Assembly: GCA_034769895.1 (NCBI GenBank)
Contig: CM068367.1
Coordinates: forward strand, 312,789,986-312,853,985
Length of the DNA: 64,000 nt
Direction: 5' to 3'
Origin: Magicicada septendecula
Lineage: Eukaryota > Arthropoda > Insecta > Hemiptera > Cicadidae
Positions within the stretch are counted from its first letter, which is position 1, and each line of letters opens with the position of its first letter. The translations under genes and the position numbers were made by a program. The notes below the pieces were generated by a model. It was not told the DNA's origin. It saw only the letters and a list, made by a program, of their open reading frames with translations, and searched no databases. This document shows, piece by piece, positions 1 to 12,540 of the stretch.

Positions 1-149
1 CCGGTATAAAATAACTTACTTTTTCTCAGAACATTAAGTTTGTTACCAGTTGCCGGACATGTGCCAGCCGGTTTCATTGTTAAGTGATTTTCTTTGCAAT
101 ATTTTTTTCGTATTAGACCCTTCGTAGCGAGAGTCTTCTAGGTTGCTGT
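1..149. other. Window edge, no gene seen
   Basis: AT-rich sequence with no recognisable coding or structural signal. The LINE fragment that follows may extend into its right end, because coding similarity fades gradually rather than stopping at a clear boundary. Confidence 0.5.
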
Positions 150-610
150 GAAAGACGGATTCTAAGGACAATATTTAGAGGAATGCAAGACAATGGAATG
201 TGGCGCAGGCGCTATAATTATGAACTATACCATCTTTACAAAGAGCCGGACATTGTCAGGCTAATCAAAATACACAGGCTAAGGTGGGTTGGACACATAG
301 AGAGAATGGTGGAAGGACGGTCTACGAAACATATCTTTACAAAGAGCCGGACATTGTCAGGCTAATCAAAATACACAGGCTAAGGTGGGTTGGACACATA
401 GAGAGAATGGTGGAAGGACAGCCTACGAAACATATTTTCTACCAGAAACCAAATGGTAGTAGAAAAAGGGGAAGGCCACGAAATAGATTTAAAGACCAGA
501 TAGAGGAGGACCTCGGAAAGCTGAACATAAGAAACTGGAAAGCCAAGGCATGCAATAGGGAGGAATGGAATTGACTCTTGGAGCAGGCCAAGACCCACCA
601 AGGGTTGTAG
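150..610 (+). pseudogene. LINE ORF2 C-terminal tail fragment with 101-bp tandem duplication
   Basis: This is the last ~130 codons of a non-LTR retrotransposon polyprotein, downstream of the reverse transcriptase. The recognisable pattern is RRRYNYELYHLY, then RLRWVGHIERM, then a GxRKRGRPRNRF basic block, which is typical of the C-terminus of several arthropod LINE families. The upstream half reads in the frame of position 183 and the rest in the frame of position 284. The shift is caused by a perfect-looking 101-bp direct duplication (232-332 and 333-433). An in-frame TGA at 572-574 precedes the final stop at 608-610. The tail after 610 holds TTGATT-like short repeats, as often seen at LINE 3' ends. 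No reverse transcriptase core is present, so this is a 5'-truncated dead copy. The clade is not decided. Confidence 0.75.
232..433 (+). repeat. 101-bp tandem direct duplication inside LINE fragment
   Basis: Two adjacent copies, 232-332 and 333-433, both begin ATCTTTACAAAGAGCCGGAC and run to ACGAAACAT. They are almost identical (a few substitutions such as GGTCTACG against AGCCTACG). Because 101 is not a multiple of three, the duplication breaks the reading frame. Confidence 0.9.
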
Positions 611-686
611 AGCCACAGTTGATTGATTTATTGATTAGGCCCTTCGGGGGGGATTAGATATCTATTTATCCTTGTGTTATATCTTA

Positions 687-1446
687 GGGCTCTATTAAGC
701 AACTGATTTCAAGGCTATGTGAAACTAGTTGCAGTGTAGTGAAAACATACTGCAACTGTTCTGCAATCAAGTGCAGAGTAAGCGTGTCGTCTATACTAAT
801 ATTACAAAGAGATGAAGGTTGTTTGGTTGTCCGAGTTAACGTCATAAACTATTGATCCTATTAAAAAAATGGTTTCACCCATCGTATTTCTTGAAGTTCG
901 AGGATAGTTTTAGACATAGGCTAAATTTGAATCGATAACTTTATTAATTTTCAAGATTAGAGCCTTAAAACGGCCCCGTGTCATGATACATCTTTGGTAA
1001 TTTCCGAGTAGTGAAATGCAACAAACTATCGTGTTATAAGAAATAGCTATATGGTGTTAGCGAGAGAAATTTAGAAAAGACTGTAAACTTTATTTTGGTT
1101 TGTGTTTCAATAAAATCCTCATTTTCGTTTTCGAGACATTGTAAGAACTGTATACGTTGTTTTAGTCCCATGTCATGAATCTTTTTGACTGACCAGAATG
1201 CGGGCGTAGGCGAATTGCATGCAATCGGTTGCATAGTGCAATTGTAATTGTAAATCCCACTAACAATTTTACAACTATATTCGAATCAACGTTCCATATC
1301 CAGCGAATGAAACTAATAGTTGCACGAGCAGTTGCATGGTTTGAAAATGTCTTGCAATCGATTGCAGTAAGTGTAGTACGTAGACCTCATTTAAACCAAT
1401 GCCCCACAACTTCTTCTGCAATCAGTCGGCTAGTGTAATAGAGGCC
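687..1446. mobile_element. Harbinger/PIF-like miniature inverted-repeat element, TSD TTA
   Basis: The left end reads GGGCTCTATTA and the reverse complement of the right end reads GGCCTCTATTA (10 of 11 match). A looser subterminal match follows (CAACTGATTTCAAG against CGACTGATTGCAG). The element is flanked by TTA on both sides (684-686 and 1447-1449), the 3-bp target duplication typical of the PIF/Harbinger superfamily. GCAATC/GATTGC-type words recur inside both ends. The 760-bp element has no transposase ORF, so it is non-autonomous. Superfamily assignment rests on TSD and terminus only; a different superfamily with 3-bp TSDs cannot be excluded. Confidence 0.7.
790..1010 (+). mobile_element. 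Helitron 5'-end fragment nested in the miniature element
   Basis: The segment starts TCTATACTAATATTACAAAG followed by a GTTTGGTTGT-rich stretch. This closely resembles the 5' terminus of common insect non-autonomous Helitrons, which begin with TC. The base before it is G, not the A expected of an intact insertion, and no CTRR end with hairpin is visible downstream, so I call a fragment with an arbitrary right border. Confidence 0.4.
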
Positions 1447-1449
1447 TTA

Positions 1450-4400
1450 GCGAAAATCGTGCACATAGGCGGTTACTTAGTAAAGGCAATAGTAATGTGA
1501 TCGTACGCTTGTTAGTGAACATCAGAAACACGATCTATTTTGACAGAAACACGGTTGCAAACAAACCTTTGCCTTATAGGAATTATTCGCTCGTTCGTGT
1601 GCAAGAACGTTTATACGTATTTGTGCAGAATACATCGCTTTGTTGTCGTCTTTATGTCTCATAGCGATACACGTATTTTCGAATTATAAGATACAACTTT
1701 TGATAACAATAAGTTAAACGTCACTTGGAGTATACAAGGAAATAATGTAATTTTTTTTTTTTTTTTTTGAAAATTATAACCTGCATGGTCGACGGTTCAT
1801 TACTCATGAAACGACACGAAACACAACCTGAGACGAATTGTATTCTATTACAAACACTGAAATTTTTTAATGTTTAGCCACAGACCAAGTTGTACATTAT
1901 AAGAAATTCAAGAAACTGAGAGTACGTTGCGCGCTGAGAATCTAGAGGCGTAACTACTATTTCGCACCAGTTAACGCTACAGAAGATTACCGACTGCTGT
2001 GTCTTTGTGTTTGGTCGTCCGAAATAGTAACCCTTGTCCGTCGCCATCTCACGTGTAGGGTGTCATTCACAACCCTACTTTGTTGTTCCTGGAGAATTTA
2101 TCGATACTAATATTACAGTCGTTGCTACCGACGGTGATGTTGTGCTGTTTCTAGTGCTGCTGTTGAATGTAGGAAACGATACACAGAAATGTGTTTGTGT
2201 GTGTGTGTTTGCTTTTTGTTTATTAGCATACGTTTCTGTGCATTCATGTATTATACGCACGTAGTCATGAAGTATGCATGAATGAATAAATTTGTCAGCA
2301 CATGTACGACATCTTGTTATATACTTAATAGTATGTAGACCTAAGTACCAGATTTGTTGGTATATCAGACTTGTCACTAATACTGACTAATGAGTCAGAA
2401 ATTGAGTATTCCAGTCAGCTCTGCTAGCATTCCAGTCAATCCTACTTCTAACGCCCTGGTCCCTAACTTGCAGAAAATGTACACGGCATTGTCAGTCAGA
2501 GACAATAACTGATGGACGGTGGAGGACTTTTCAGTACTTCTGGAATCTGGAACATTCTGTTACGAAATTATTTCTGTATCCAGTGATGTACCAATAAATT
2601 CTATTAATCTGCATCTGTTTGAAATTTATTTGTTTAATGAACTTATTTTTAATACGCATTGTTTTGCTTTCCTTCTTCAACGAAGATGATTAAAATGAAA
2701 CGTCCTTACGTATAAAACCTTTTTAACTGTGATTACAGTTAAAAACTAGATGTTCCTAATGTGCAGTAATAGAATTCATTTTGTAATAACCGATACGCAA
2801 CGTGTTAATAAGATCTTTTATAAACGTACGGAAATTCCGTTTTATTTCTGTGCTTTTCAAGCACTCCATTTTTTCAACAAATACGAAATGATTCATTGAA
2901 AGACATAACAAGACCAACAACTTTACAGACGAATACCGTAATAGATATTTGTAATACCAACATGAAGAAACTAACCGATTTTTATGTATAAGTACCAACA
3001 AGTAGCTAGGAAGAAGCGATTCTTCTTCTTCTCTCTGGGATTTTCTTTTTTCTCTGCATCTCTTTTGCCTTCAGCATTATGACTTAAAAGTTGCTTAGTG
3101 AGATTTGTCTCTTACGTAGGCCTACTATTTATGTTTTGTCAATTTTTACCTGGAGTTCTAAATTATATCGCACATAAAGAATACATGTGGCTCTGTATTT
3201 ACGACTTGATTTCAATTCTGCCTGTTCTAGTACGCATGCTTTCACATATCTTAAAAACCTCTAAAGCTCGTCTGCGATGTAAAATCTTTCAGTGAATAAT
3301 CTGTTTTTAAAACCACAAAAAGTTAATACAACTAAAAATACACTAAATTCTATCCGTGTTTCCTTTCTTGTCTTTCTCCCCAGCGCTCGTTTAAACTTTT
3401 GCAAACCGCTTGGTCCTTGTTTCATGTCTTCCTCAAATCCATATATACTATCACACTCCACGTATTGACAACGCAGACTTCTTTTAGAATGTATTGCTTT
3501 TTATTACGGTTTTTGATCTTAAAGGATACTGTACTCTAAAAGCTAATACTTTAGGTTTGTCTATAGAAACCAAAGCATATTGGAAATATATATTGTCGAG
3601 CACTATGGTGATTAATGAAGATTTTTCTACAAATTGTCTCTTTTCTTGCAGTACGGTTTGGTTGTCTGCACATAGTCAGTGTTTGCATTAATTTCAACCG
3701 CCATCTGTAGTTCACATCTTTATTTTCTTACCAGGTTGTCGACGTATAAATCGAAAGAAGCGAATCTAAGAAGATATATTTGAGTCACATTCTATTTTGA
3801 AAGCTTTCCTACTTTAGAATGAGTACGAAACCAAGTCAAATTCTAATAATTAACCAGATTTTTGATCGCATAGAAAAGTGTTAGAAGCTTGTCTAGGAAT
3901 AAAAAATTATGAAATAAATGAATACTCCTACTGATATATTGAACAGTTTATGGCAATATATTGCCACACATTAGAGTTCTGTTCGTTCTAAACTACTTTT
4001 TATAAGACACAACGTTCTACAAACTTTCCACAAACATTTTGCATCAGACGAAGAGAAGATACAGGCTAATGATCTGTTCTTTACTACTATTAGTTTCTCT
4101 TATTGATGTTAAATGTCCTTAAATGAGACACGTATTAAGTCCCGCAAGCATGATGTTTCTTTGAGTTACTTTATTCAATTCCTGAATGCTATTAAAATTG
4201 TACAGTATATTAAAAAGATAAATATACATTATATAAATTAAATATACATTACATACATATTATAAAATGTTTCTTAATTATTTGTGTTTCATGTCTTAAC
4301 AGCTTCACTGGATTTATACTGGAGTTGTATAAAGTAGACGTAATAAAGATTCGACTGCTAACAATGAGCAACATTATAATCTATGATCAACAGGTGGATA

Positions 4401-5313
4401 ATGTATGCGTCTTTGGAGTGTTAGGATTTCACTGAAACGTGAATCCAGGATTACTAGCCGCACCGAAGGCATTGTTACATAATTGCTTATGATTTCCTGG
4501 CGTGCCTTATCCCTACCTGTCAGTATGGTACTATTGTTTTGATAGAGAACTATGACATGTATACAATCGTTGCTCACAGCAACATAAAGTTTGACTAACA
4601 ACTGCACACCCAGAGTGACGCACATGTACAAATGTTCTACTGCCTTTGTTGCTAAATTTGAGCGTCTCCGGGACAAGAATAGTATACATTTAGATGCTGT
4701 TTTGTACTTGTTATTTTATATAATTCAACATTCATTGAACAGTTTAACAATGCTTTTTACATTGAACAATTGATGCTTTTTACTTAAAATTGTCAAGTTG
4801 TTTTTAAAATTTTAGAACTAGTTAGGAAACAGAGATGAGATACTTACTGGTTCGTCAGAACAACTGGGAAGGCTGACTGAGAAGATGCAAGACAGGACTT
4901 AGTGAGACGAATTTAGAACTTTGACCTTTAGCTATCGAGATCGAGCTGTGCGTAGAGAACACAACTGTTACTGTTGATCACCTTTAATTAGGACAAACTA
5001 TCAGTTTAGCCTCGCAGGTACTACAAATGATGTAATGAGTATTGAACAAACTTGGGAAGTACAATGTGAACAGGTCTAGACGATCCTAAGAACCAATTGC
5101 TAATCTGGAGAAAATACATTTTGAACTAATATTATTGTGTTATTATTGACTGATTATTCTAAATGAACTACATCAGTCTCTGTTTACAATTTAATTCAGA
5201 CAAATAGCCTATAGTTTGGCATGTAGAGCTTAAAATATAATTTTTTAATTTTAGAACATTAGAATATTTCAATAATGCTATTAATATAATTATTTATGCG
5301 CAATTTTAGGATG
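1450..5313. other. Intergenic AT-rich DNA, no gene
   Basis: I see no supportable gene. The longest open frames are about 100 codons and have no recognisable domain. The stretch holds a run of 18 T (1751-1768), a short GT-rich tract near 2190-2210 and one TAGGCCTA octamer at 3117. Confidence 0.6.
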
Positions 5314-5742
5314 GTCTCGAACAGTTTCCCGACTAGCCGAGCAGGTGCGTGTATCTGTCGAGGCCGTGTACGTAAGTACCCTCTAGACCTTTCGGGTGCT
5401 TGTTAACGACGCAAATTATGGAACATTATTCTGGAACATATGCAGGCTATATATATATAAACAACAGCGGCCGCTTACAGTTAGTTACGTTGAGTAATTT
5501 AATCACTGCGGATCAAGTGGTTGTTACGGAAAGTCATTATTTTGTTATAATTAGTGCGGAACTCTTTATACTTGACATTATTATTGCGTGTGGACAAATT
5601 TAACTTGAATTACTGTACGAAAGTAATCAAGATGTTATTGCAAATTGTTATTTGTGACTCATAAGTGATTTCATTAGTGCCTGTAATTCGTTTCCACCGT
5701 ACCATGCGACAAGCAGTGAGATCATCGTAACAATATAATTCT
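5314..5742 (+). repeat. Interspersed repeat R1, copy 1
   Basis: This ~430-bp segment aligns along its length with 38518-38985 in the same orientation. Shared blocks include CGACTAGCC near the start, GCAAATTATG, AGTGCGGAAC or AGTGCGGTAC, TTAACTTGAATTA, CAAATTGTTATTTGT and the terminal CGTAACAATATA. It has no convincing ORF. Divergence is high, with several indels. It could be an untranslated part or LTR of a retroelement, or an old SINE-like unit; I do not recognise the family. Confidence 0.7.
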
Positions 5743-6315
5743 GAATACTGATTTTATGTGTAACGTACATACAGTTTACACAAAATTGTATATTTGTGTA
5801 TTATTTGTACAAGTTTTTACGTCTACGACTGTTTGAATAGCTACTATCTGGCATGCGTTTTTCTTATTGCATTGACATAAGTAAAAGATAGTATACTAAA
5901 CGACCAACGACAATACCTACCAAACTTACGCGACAGTATAAAACATTCAGATTTTCATTTTACTTACGAATTATTAAAAGACCTCGAGCGAACTAGAGTA
6001 TTTGAATTAAGAGAAAATCTTATGTTTTTAGAAGCGAAAACGCATGAAAACGCTATTCAAGAAGAAAGCGCCGTTGTTTAAGGGTACTGACTGCTATAAA
6101 TGTGTAAGGTGACGAAATTTGTCTACTATATTACTATTTACTCATGTAACGACAGTGATATATCGATACATTAAGAAATAGCAAATGCACCTAGCTGGTT
6201 CATTTTTATGTAATAAAACGGAAAGAGTATACGTTTTCGTATTGGCGATTTTTTCGTAAAATTGTAAAATCCGTATCAGAAACGCACACATTACTAAATG
6301 AAACGTGATTCACCT
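5743..6315. other. Intergenic AT-rich DNA, no gene
   Basis: I see no coding, RNA or mobile-element signal here. Confidence 0.6.
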
Positions 6316-6600
6316 TTGTTTTACCTTTGACGTCCAAAAATGTAAAATCTTTTGGCCATAAGTAGAAAACAAAGCGTTTGCTGAATTATGTTATACAAAC
6401 GCTTTCCAATATTTTGATAAATGAATTACGGCTATGAAATATAGCGGAATCTTCCTAAACAACACCTTGTAGGCTTACAGTAAAGAGGCTGTACCTTACT
6501 ATACTGAAAGAGAAATCAGACTTTATACTATACAGAGGACATCAGACATGAGGTAAAGATATGGAATATTCACGTATTCAGATAAATGTATCGCTAAAAA
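6316..6600 (+). repeat. Interspersed repeat R2, copy 1
   Basis: This is a direct repeat of 8314-8596, 1998 bp downstream. Both start TTGTTTTACCTTTGA and run to TATCGCTAAAAA, with long shared stretches such as AGTAGAAAACAAAGCGTTTG and TTCCTAAACAACACCTTGTA. By eye identity is about 85-90% with small indels. No terminal repeats or ORF are visible, so the type is unknown. Confidence 0.8.
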
Positions 6601-8313
6601 CATTATAGGGAGCGATACAATTTTAATAAATTTTATACTACTAATAACTTTTATATATTTGTAATATAAGCTGCTTGTTAACTAATTTGTGTGTATGTCT
6701 AATTAAATTGGGTAATGAAGTAAGGAACACAGTTTTTGTATCGTGCAATCCTTTAGCGTAATTAACCTTGATTTCTGCAACCAATGATGTCTGCTTTACA
6801 GAACTATTGTACTGTAATACTAAAATAGCCTACTGTTATTGCACATTGTTATCAAAATACTGTTTATCCAAAGTCTACAAGTGTGTTTGATGTCCACAGA
6901 CAGCGATAAAACAACAGTTCAGTAAGTTACACTAAAAATGTCTGCACATATCTCAAATCCATTTAAGTTCCAGTTTGTCTGTAATGTTGATTTCAATGTA
7001 CTTTGAGAGCAAATCTGTGAGGGTAATCTGTTTACATCTTTAACGGCTCCGTAAGGGTAAAATTTTTCTACATTACTGCAAAGAACCTCTTAGTATTTGC
7101 ATGTGTCTCTGTGCTGCCTATGTTCTGTTACACGATCACAAAACAAACGTGCGCAATCGATCGTAGCATTAGATGCTGGAAGGTACGTATGTGCGTGGCA
7201 GGTCAGCCGATAATGACCCGTGGGTTGAAGTGTGAAACAGAATTAAGCACACATAGAGGCAACTCTAATGCATTCTATTAATACAGAGTATGTATGTATC
7301 CAACTATAATGAATATCCGAACGTATGTATGTTAACCTACTATAATTATTATTTCCAGTATGGATGATTATCTCAAAAAAAAATCACGGGACTTCGTTTA
7401 TACAGAGTGTTTTATGTGTTTTAAACAGAACTATGTGTTTTAAACTATGAAAATAGATTATTATATTAAAATCTGTAAAACAAAATTGTTACTTGTACAG
7501 TATTTCTTCTTTCCTCCTACAGACTACAACTAATAATTACAACTTTGGTCTAATTGTTGTGTGTACCGGCGACACCATGACAAACCTTAACGACGTGTTT
7601 CTTTGTTATGGTTGTTTGGTTGTTCTTACCATACACATTATGTTATGTTAAAAGTTGTCCTTTTTTTGCTCGCGTTTTGTTATTCTTATAACGACGTTTT
7701 CCAGCATCAACGAAACGAACAGAATTTTTGGAGCTCACAGTTATACGCCCCATTAAATAATTACCAATATTTGTTAGAACAAATAAACAGTGACAGTTAT
7801 GTGGGAAATGACGATGCTGAAATCCATTATATTATATATAATATTATCAAAATACAGTTTATCCAAAGTCTAAAGGTGCCTTTGTCGTACAAGGGTATTC
7901 CCATACCTTTGCTGCGTAAACAGAAGAGTATTTAAAAAACAAGAATGGGCACTCTTAAACTTTAAACGTGAGAGCCGTATGATTAAATAACTTCCATGTT
8001 GTCAGGTATTATTTTAAATACAAGCTATTTTTACTTAAAACTATTTTTATACATTGTTATACCTTGTTATTTACATGGATTTTTTTCAAAATTAAACCAG
8101 ATATTCAAACCTGATTTATCTTAAGGAATTTTTAATGGTAATTTTTTCAAAACTTAATTTTTTTTTATACATTTTACACGTTATTGTGATTTTTGTAAAC
8201 GGTATACAATTTATACATCTGAAATTAATTTTTTAACATTATTAAGTCCAAATTTCATATGAAATAATCGATTTTGTGTCATTGATTATATACACACATA
8301 ATGCAGTATCGCG
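6601..8313. other. Intergenic DNA between the two R2 copies
   Basis: No gene is supported. A ~34-bp word (TTATCAAAATAC, then GTTTATCCAAAGTCTA) occurs at 6849-6882 and again at 7844-7877. A 110-codon open frame at 7603-7935 starts at TTG, crosses the second of these repeats and matches nothing I recognise, so I do not call it. Confidence 0.55.
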
Positions 8314-8596
8314 TTGTTTTACCTTTGAGGTCCAAAAATGGAAAATCTTATGGTCATAAGTAGAAAACAAAGCGTTTGCTCTATTATGTTATACAAACGT
8401 TTTCCAATATTTTGATAAATGAACTACAGCTATGAAATATAGCAGAATCTTCCTAAACAACACCTTGTAGACGTACAGTAAAAAGGCTGTACCTTACTAT
8501 ACAGAAAGAAGTTATACTTTATACTAAACAGAGGTCATCAGACATGAGATAAAGATACGGGATATTCAGATATTTAGTTAAAGGTATCGCTAAAAA
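8314..8596 (+). repeat. Interspersed repeat R2, copy 2
   Basis: Sister of 6316-6600 in the same orientation. Substitutions are scattered, plus an indel near 8510 (GAAAGAAGTTATAC where copy 1 has GAAAGAGAAATCAGAC). Similarity fades on both sides at about the same points in the two copies, which supports a discrete unit of ~285 bp rather than part of a longer segmental duplication. Confidence 0.8.
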
Positions 8597-10169
8597 TGAT
8601 TGAAACCAATAAAATTTTATTTTTTTCATATTAGTAATAAATTTGATATATTAGTAGTAAATAATACAAAGTTTTATATTATTTCTTCTACTCTTGAAAA
8701 CGATATGAGTTTACAATGATCTTCAGTTGATTAACTTAAACCTTTGTACCTTCTAATAGCCCATACAATTAGTATTCATGCAACATGACTAAATATGATA
8801 GTGATTTATACACACAAATAAGTAGATATCTACTTGCGGCAACATAAATGTAATACTTTCTACTTAAAGCATAGAAAAACTGTATGAATTGGTAAAAGCG
8901 CTTGCGTCAGGTCATTTCTATTGTATCTGAGACAAGTAAAATGTAGCCGTCAGTGGGGAAACTGCTACGTCAGTTAGCTGGAAATGTCTTCAAGGCGAGA
9001 GGTTTTTCTGAAACCCACCCTTAATGCTATCCAACTACAAGAACACGCGTATAAATTTATAGTGACATCTGTGACACCATTCGTGACGAATCCAAGACAG
9101 CTCAGATACTTTAATGGAAACTGATTTTCTTTATAAGGCAATCCTCTAACACTTGTTACCATAACAAAGAATTAAATGTCCTCCTAATTAAATCTGATTA
9201 CATACTGACATTGAGTTAGCATCAGAATTACATTTCTTTTAGACAATCAACTCTTATATTGTCAATATTATATTAGGCCTATATCACAAATGTATATAAT
9301 AATCACACATGTACCCACAAAAATTAGCCACATGTGATCAGTGACCAGAAGAGGAGATATAACTATAAGATATAGTACAAAAACTCAGTAACTTTCTCTA
9401 CCTCACAGACACAAAACACACACACACACACACACACACACAGTGAGAATTACAGGCGAGAATTTGTAAGGACATAAGCGGATTATGAACATAAAATTTG
9501 ATATATTAACAGTTTTACTTATCGTATATTTCCTGTAAATCGTCATCCACTGTAAGAGTTGCCGACAGTCTAGTTGACTGCCACTGAATTTCATTCTAGC
9601 TTATAGTTTCGGGCACACAAGAATATACCAACACTACGTTAAACTCATTTAGCTAAAACTAAATCGGATATATAGCCTATAATAAAAGTTCTACAATCAC
9701 ATTGTCCATATACCATAGTGCTCAAAACGAATAGTTAAAATGTACAAGCCTTCATTAATTTAATTGGTATATAATCATTATATAGATACGTAGATAGTTA
9801 TACGCTAAAAAATAAAGTGGGAGACGAAAACAAGTTAGCCACTTACCAATGCCTCAGTTCGCTCAGTTCCGCTGTTATTTGCATGCGTGAAACACTTCCA
9901 CTTTTCAGTTGTGATTTTCCTTTCATTTTAGTCGTTTCAGTAGTTAAAATAAAACAGACCTACACACAACTTACTGGAAATGTGTCATTTCATTAAAGTG
10001 CTCTCATTTGGCGAGAGTCACTCCGTTTAAAAAAAGGAGACATTCTTCTACACACAGTGCCTATTCAGAAATATTCATCGTTTCACTTGTTTGGTCGTGA
10101 TGTCCTCTTTCAGTGAAATGTTTTGTGCAGTGAAGAATTTTCAAAAGAGAGAGGAACAGTAATGGACCA
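8597..10169. other. Intergenic AT-rich DNA, no gene
   Basis: Contains a (CA)n microsatellite at 9417-9442 and one TAGGCCTA octamer at 9274. No supportable coding region. Confidence 0.6.
9417..9442. repeat. (CA)n microsatellite
   Basis: Uninterrupted CA dinucleotide run of about 13 units. Confidence 0.95.
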
Positions 10170-11330
10170 ATTTTGTCAACAAAGAAAGTACTTAAGCAAA
10201 GGTACTTTGCTGCAATAAAAATTGGCAAGAATATTATTAAAAAATCTGTAATTTACAAAAAAGAAAAACATTTCTGAGGGAGGTTGTTTAAAATTAGAAA
10301 CACCGAACGAGAAAAGAAAAGTGGAAGAACGTGTGACTTGGCGCCTTTCAGCTTGATACAGTTTGTCAGCAAATTTATGATTATTTCCATCAAGAAGAAC
10401 GTACAACACTGAACAAACGACTGGTTTAGTCGAAGGATGCTAATTTTATCAAAAGCAGTATGCCTGTAACTTTGGTGGTTTTGAAATGGATTGATTTTTA
10501 CATATAGGAAACTACATAAACGAAAAATCTTATCGGAGAGAGAACATTACTTCTTGGAGTCGCAGGTTTTTAAGACAAATAAGGAACGAAAACTTTGACG
10601 AAACGGTCTGGCTCGACGAAACCTGGGTTCACACAGTCACATCACGGTAAAAAAATTGGAAAAAGACACTAATGATGAATCAGTAGGAAAATGAGTTAGA
10701 ATTGTCTTTTCTTTTTTACGCGGGAAATTCCAACGGATTATAACCAACTGCCTTCTGATTATTTACGTCCAATCAAACAAGTGAATATCACGAAGAAATA
10801 ACTCACTATATGTTCTGTAATTGATTCAAAATATAATTGCTTAAAATCATTCGGGAACGTTCAGTAATCGTCATCGTATCATTCGAAGTCCCTGTACAAA
10901 GCACCGACTATGCCGTCAAGGGAGGAGAAAATGATTATGTGGATTTCAAAGCATAATGTTTCAATTGAAGACGATATAAAAAAAGTCAGAACGAGTGAAG
11001 CTTATTTTCTACACAAATTGAAGTTTGCACTGTACGTAAGTGGCTGTGAACAGAGATGTGAACACAGACTTACAGACTTATAAGGTTATCCCTGTCATTC
11101 CAACTGTATTAAGTTGACATTAAGGGACATGCTGCGAAGAATAACAGAACGTTTAATAAAACCATAGTTATAAAACTGGCAACAGAACCTATAGAAAATA
11201 TTAAAGGAATCGACTGGAAAAAGTTGTTGATTCCATGGCCAAAGTAATAGACGAGTTTTGGAAAAACGAAGGAATTCTTAAAGAAACTGTAGAAACAATA
11301 ATCTCTTTAAACTGTAACAGTAGCAGTAGA
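10170..11330 (+). pseudogene. Fossil DDE transposase (IS630/Tc1/mariner superfamily type)
   Basis: No long ORF remains, but successive patches in all three plus-strand frames follow the order of a DDE transposase of the insect IS630/Tc1-like type. An N-terminal part around 10270-10400 is followed by a WLDETWVHT patch at 10609-10635, whose DET holds the first catalytic Asp. Next come EYHEEI at 10782-10799, a KAPTMPSREE patch near 10900, a GHAAKNNRTFNKT patch at 11126-11162, and a C-terminal DSMAKVIDEFWKNEG patch from about 11229. The segment where the last catalytic acid should lie (just before 11114) appears deleted. Many stops and shifts make this an old dead copy. I did not find terminal inverted repeats. 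The family call comes from motif order recognised by eye. Confidence 0.6.
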
Positions 11331-12299
11331 AAACGGGGAGTTAACAGTAAATGAGAAGGTTGAATAAAGATACAGGAAGGAACGAGAATACAGGAAGCAT
11401 TTACACTGGACAAGATAGAAAAACGCGTGGACTTAAAAACGTTTGTATAGAAAGTGATACTGGAAATTGTGATTCTAGTAGAATTTCCGTTAACTCCAAA
11501 AGCTGCAAAAGTTTATATTTTTCCGAATTTTAAGAATATTTGTTTGTTAACAGACAACTTTGTATTTGTACGTAATGTCACATTTAAAACTAGCAAGATC
11601 CATGAGTTACAAAACTTGCTCACTATTTTGAACCCATACATTTGCTATTAGGTAAATTTTGATAACACATAATTTTTAATTACAGAAACATCGCAAAAAC
11701 TGCAAGAACTTAATTTTTTTCTAGTAAAATAATAACCTAAAAGAAGAAGAAAAATACAATAGACACTACAATTTCCTGACTACTACAATGTTGTTTTAGT
11801 TAAATGTATAACATGTGACATAATGACAACTAATATAGTCCTAACATTTAAGATTTTGTATGTTTTTATAGATATGTATATGCCTATAACTAGAATTTTT
11901 TACAAATACACATAATTAATAATATATATAAAGCTTTCCCTTTTTTATACATAACTAACAAAACTTTTGGAAGTAGATAAAAAATTTACAAGAATTGTTT
12001 AGAAATATTAATACTGTGAAATTACCGACTTTGTATTTTGAGTAATCTTCCTTATAACTTGGTTCATCAGTTAGGCTTTTAGATTCTTCTTAAAATGTTG
12101 AGTTCCGTTTTCGGCTAAAATGTTAATTTTGCCTTTAAAGTTAAAAATTTACTTTTTAAGAACTACTTTTGGATTTGAATTAAATTCCCTTTATTCTGAC
12201 ACACGACTGCCATTTATCAAAGTTTCCAATATTTTTATCCCTTCCTGGGCCTCTTGTCCTAAAATTTTGAAATTTCCAAAACTGTACACTACATTCAGA
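11331..12299. other. Intergenic AT-rich DNA, no gene
   Basis: I see nothing supportable here. Confidence 0.55.
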
Positions 12300-12409
12300 T
12301 TTTTGTTACAGTTATCTTTAATTATATAGGCCTACCCCACATGCATTTCTGAAAATGTTTACAATTTACCCCATGACAGTTTTGCTCCTGCCCCTGTATT
12401 TTTGGGGAG

Positions 12410-12540
12410 ATCAGGGTATGTACGGGTACAATTTTTGACACGTATGCCAAATTTTACAAAAATTGGTTCAATAGCTTTTAGAATTTATCGTGAGACTACA
12501 AATAGACGGACAGATAGATACGTAGACAGACAGACACATT
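12410..12540 (+). repeat. Possible retroelement 3' tail with (GACA)-like end
   Basis: The stretch TTTTACAAAAATTGGTTCAA, then TTTATCGTGAGACTAC, ends in an imperfect GACAGACAGACA tract. This arrangement is common at the 3' ends of insect non-LTR or SINE-like elements. No coding part precedes it, and the left border is arbitrary. Confidence 0.35.

Noticed and set aside
2105..2120. Second Helitron-like start (CGATACTAATATTACAG)
   Set aside because: The first bases differ from TC, and the similarity does not continue beyond ~13 bp.
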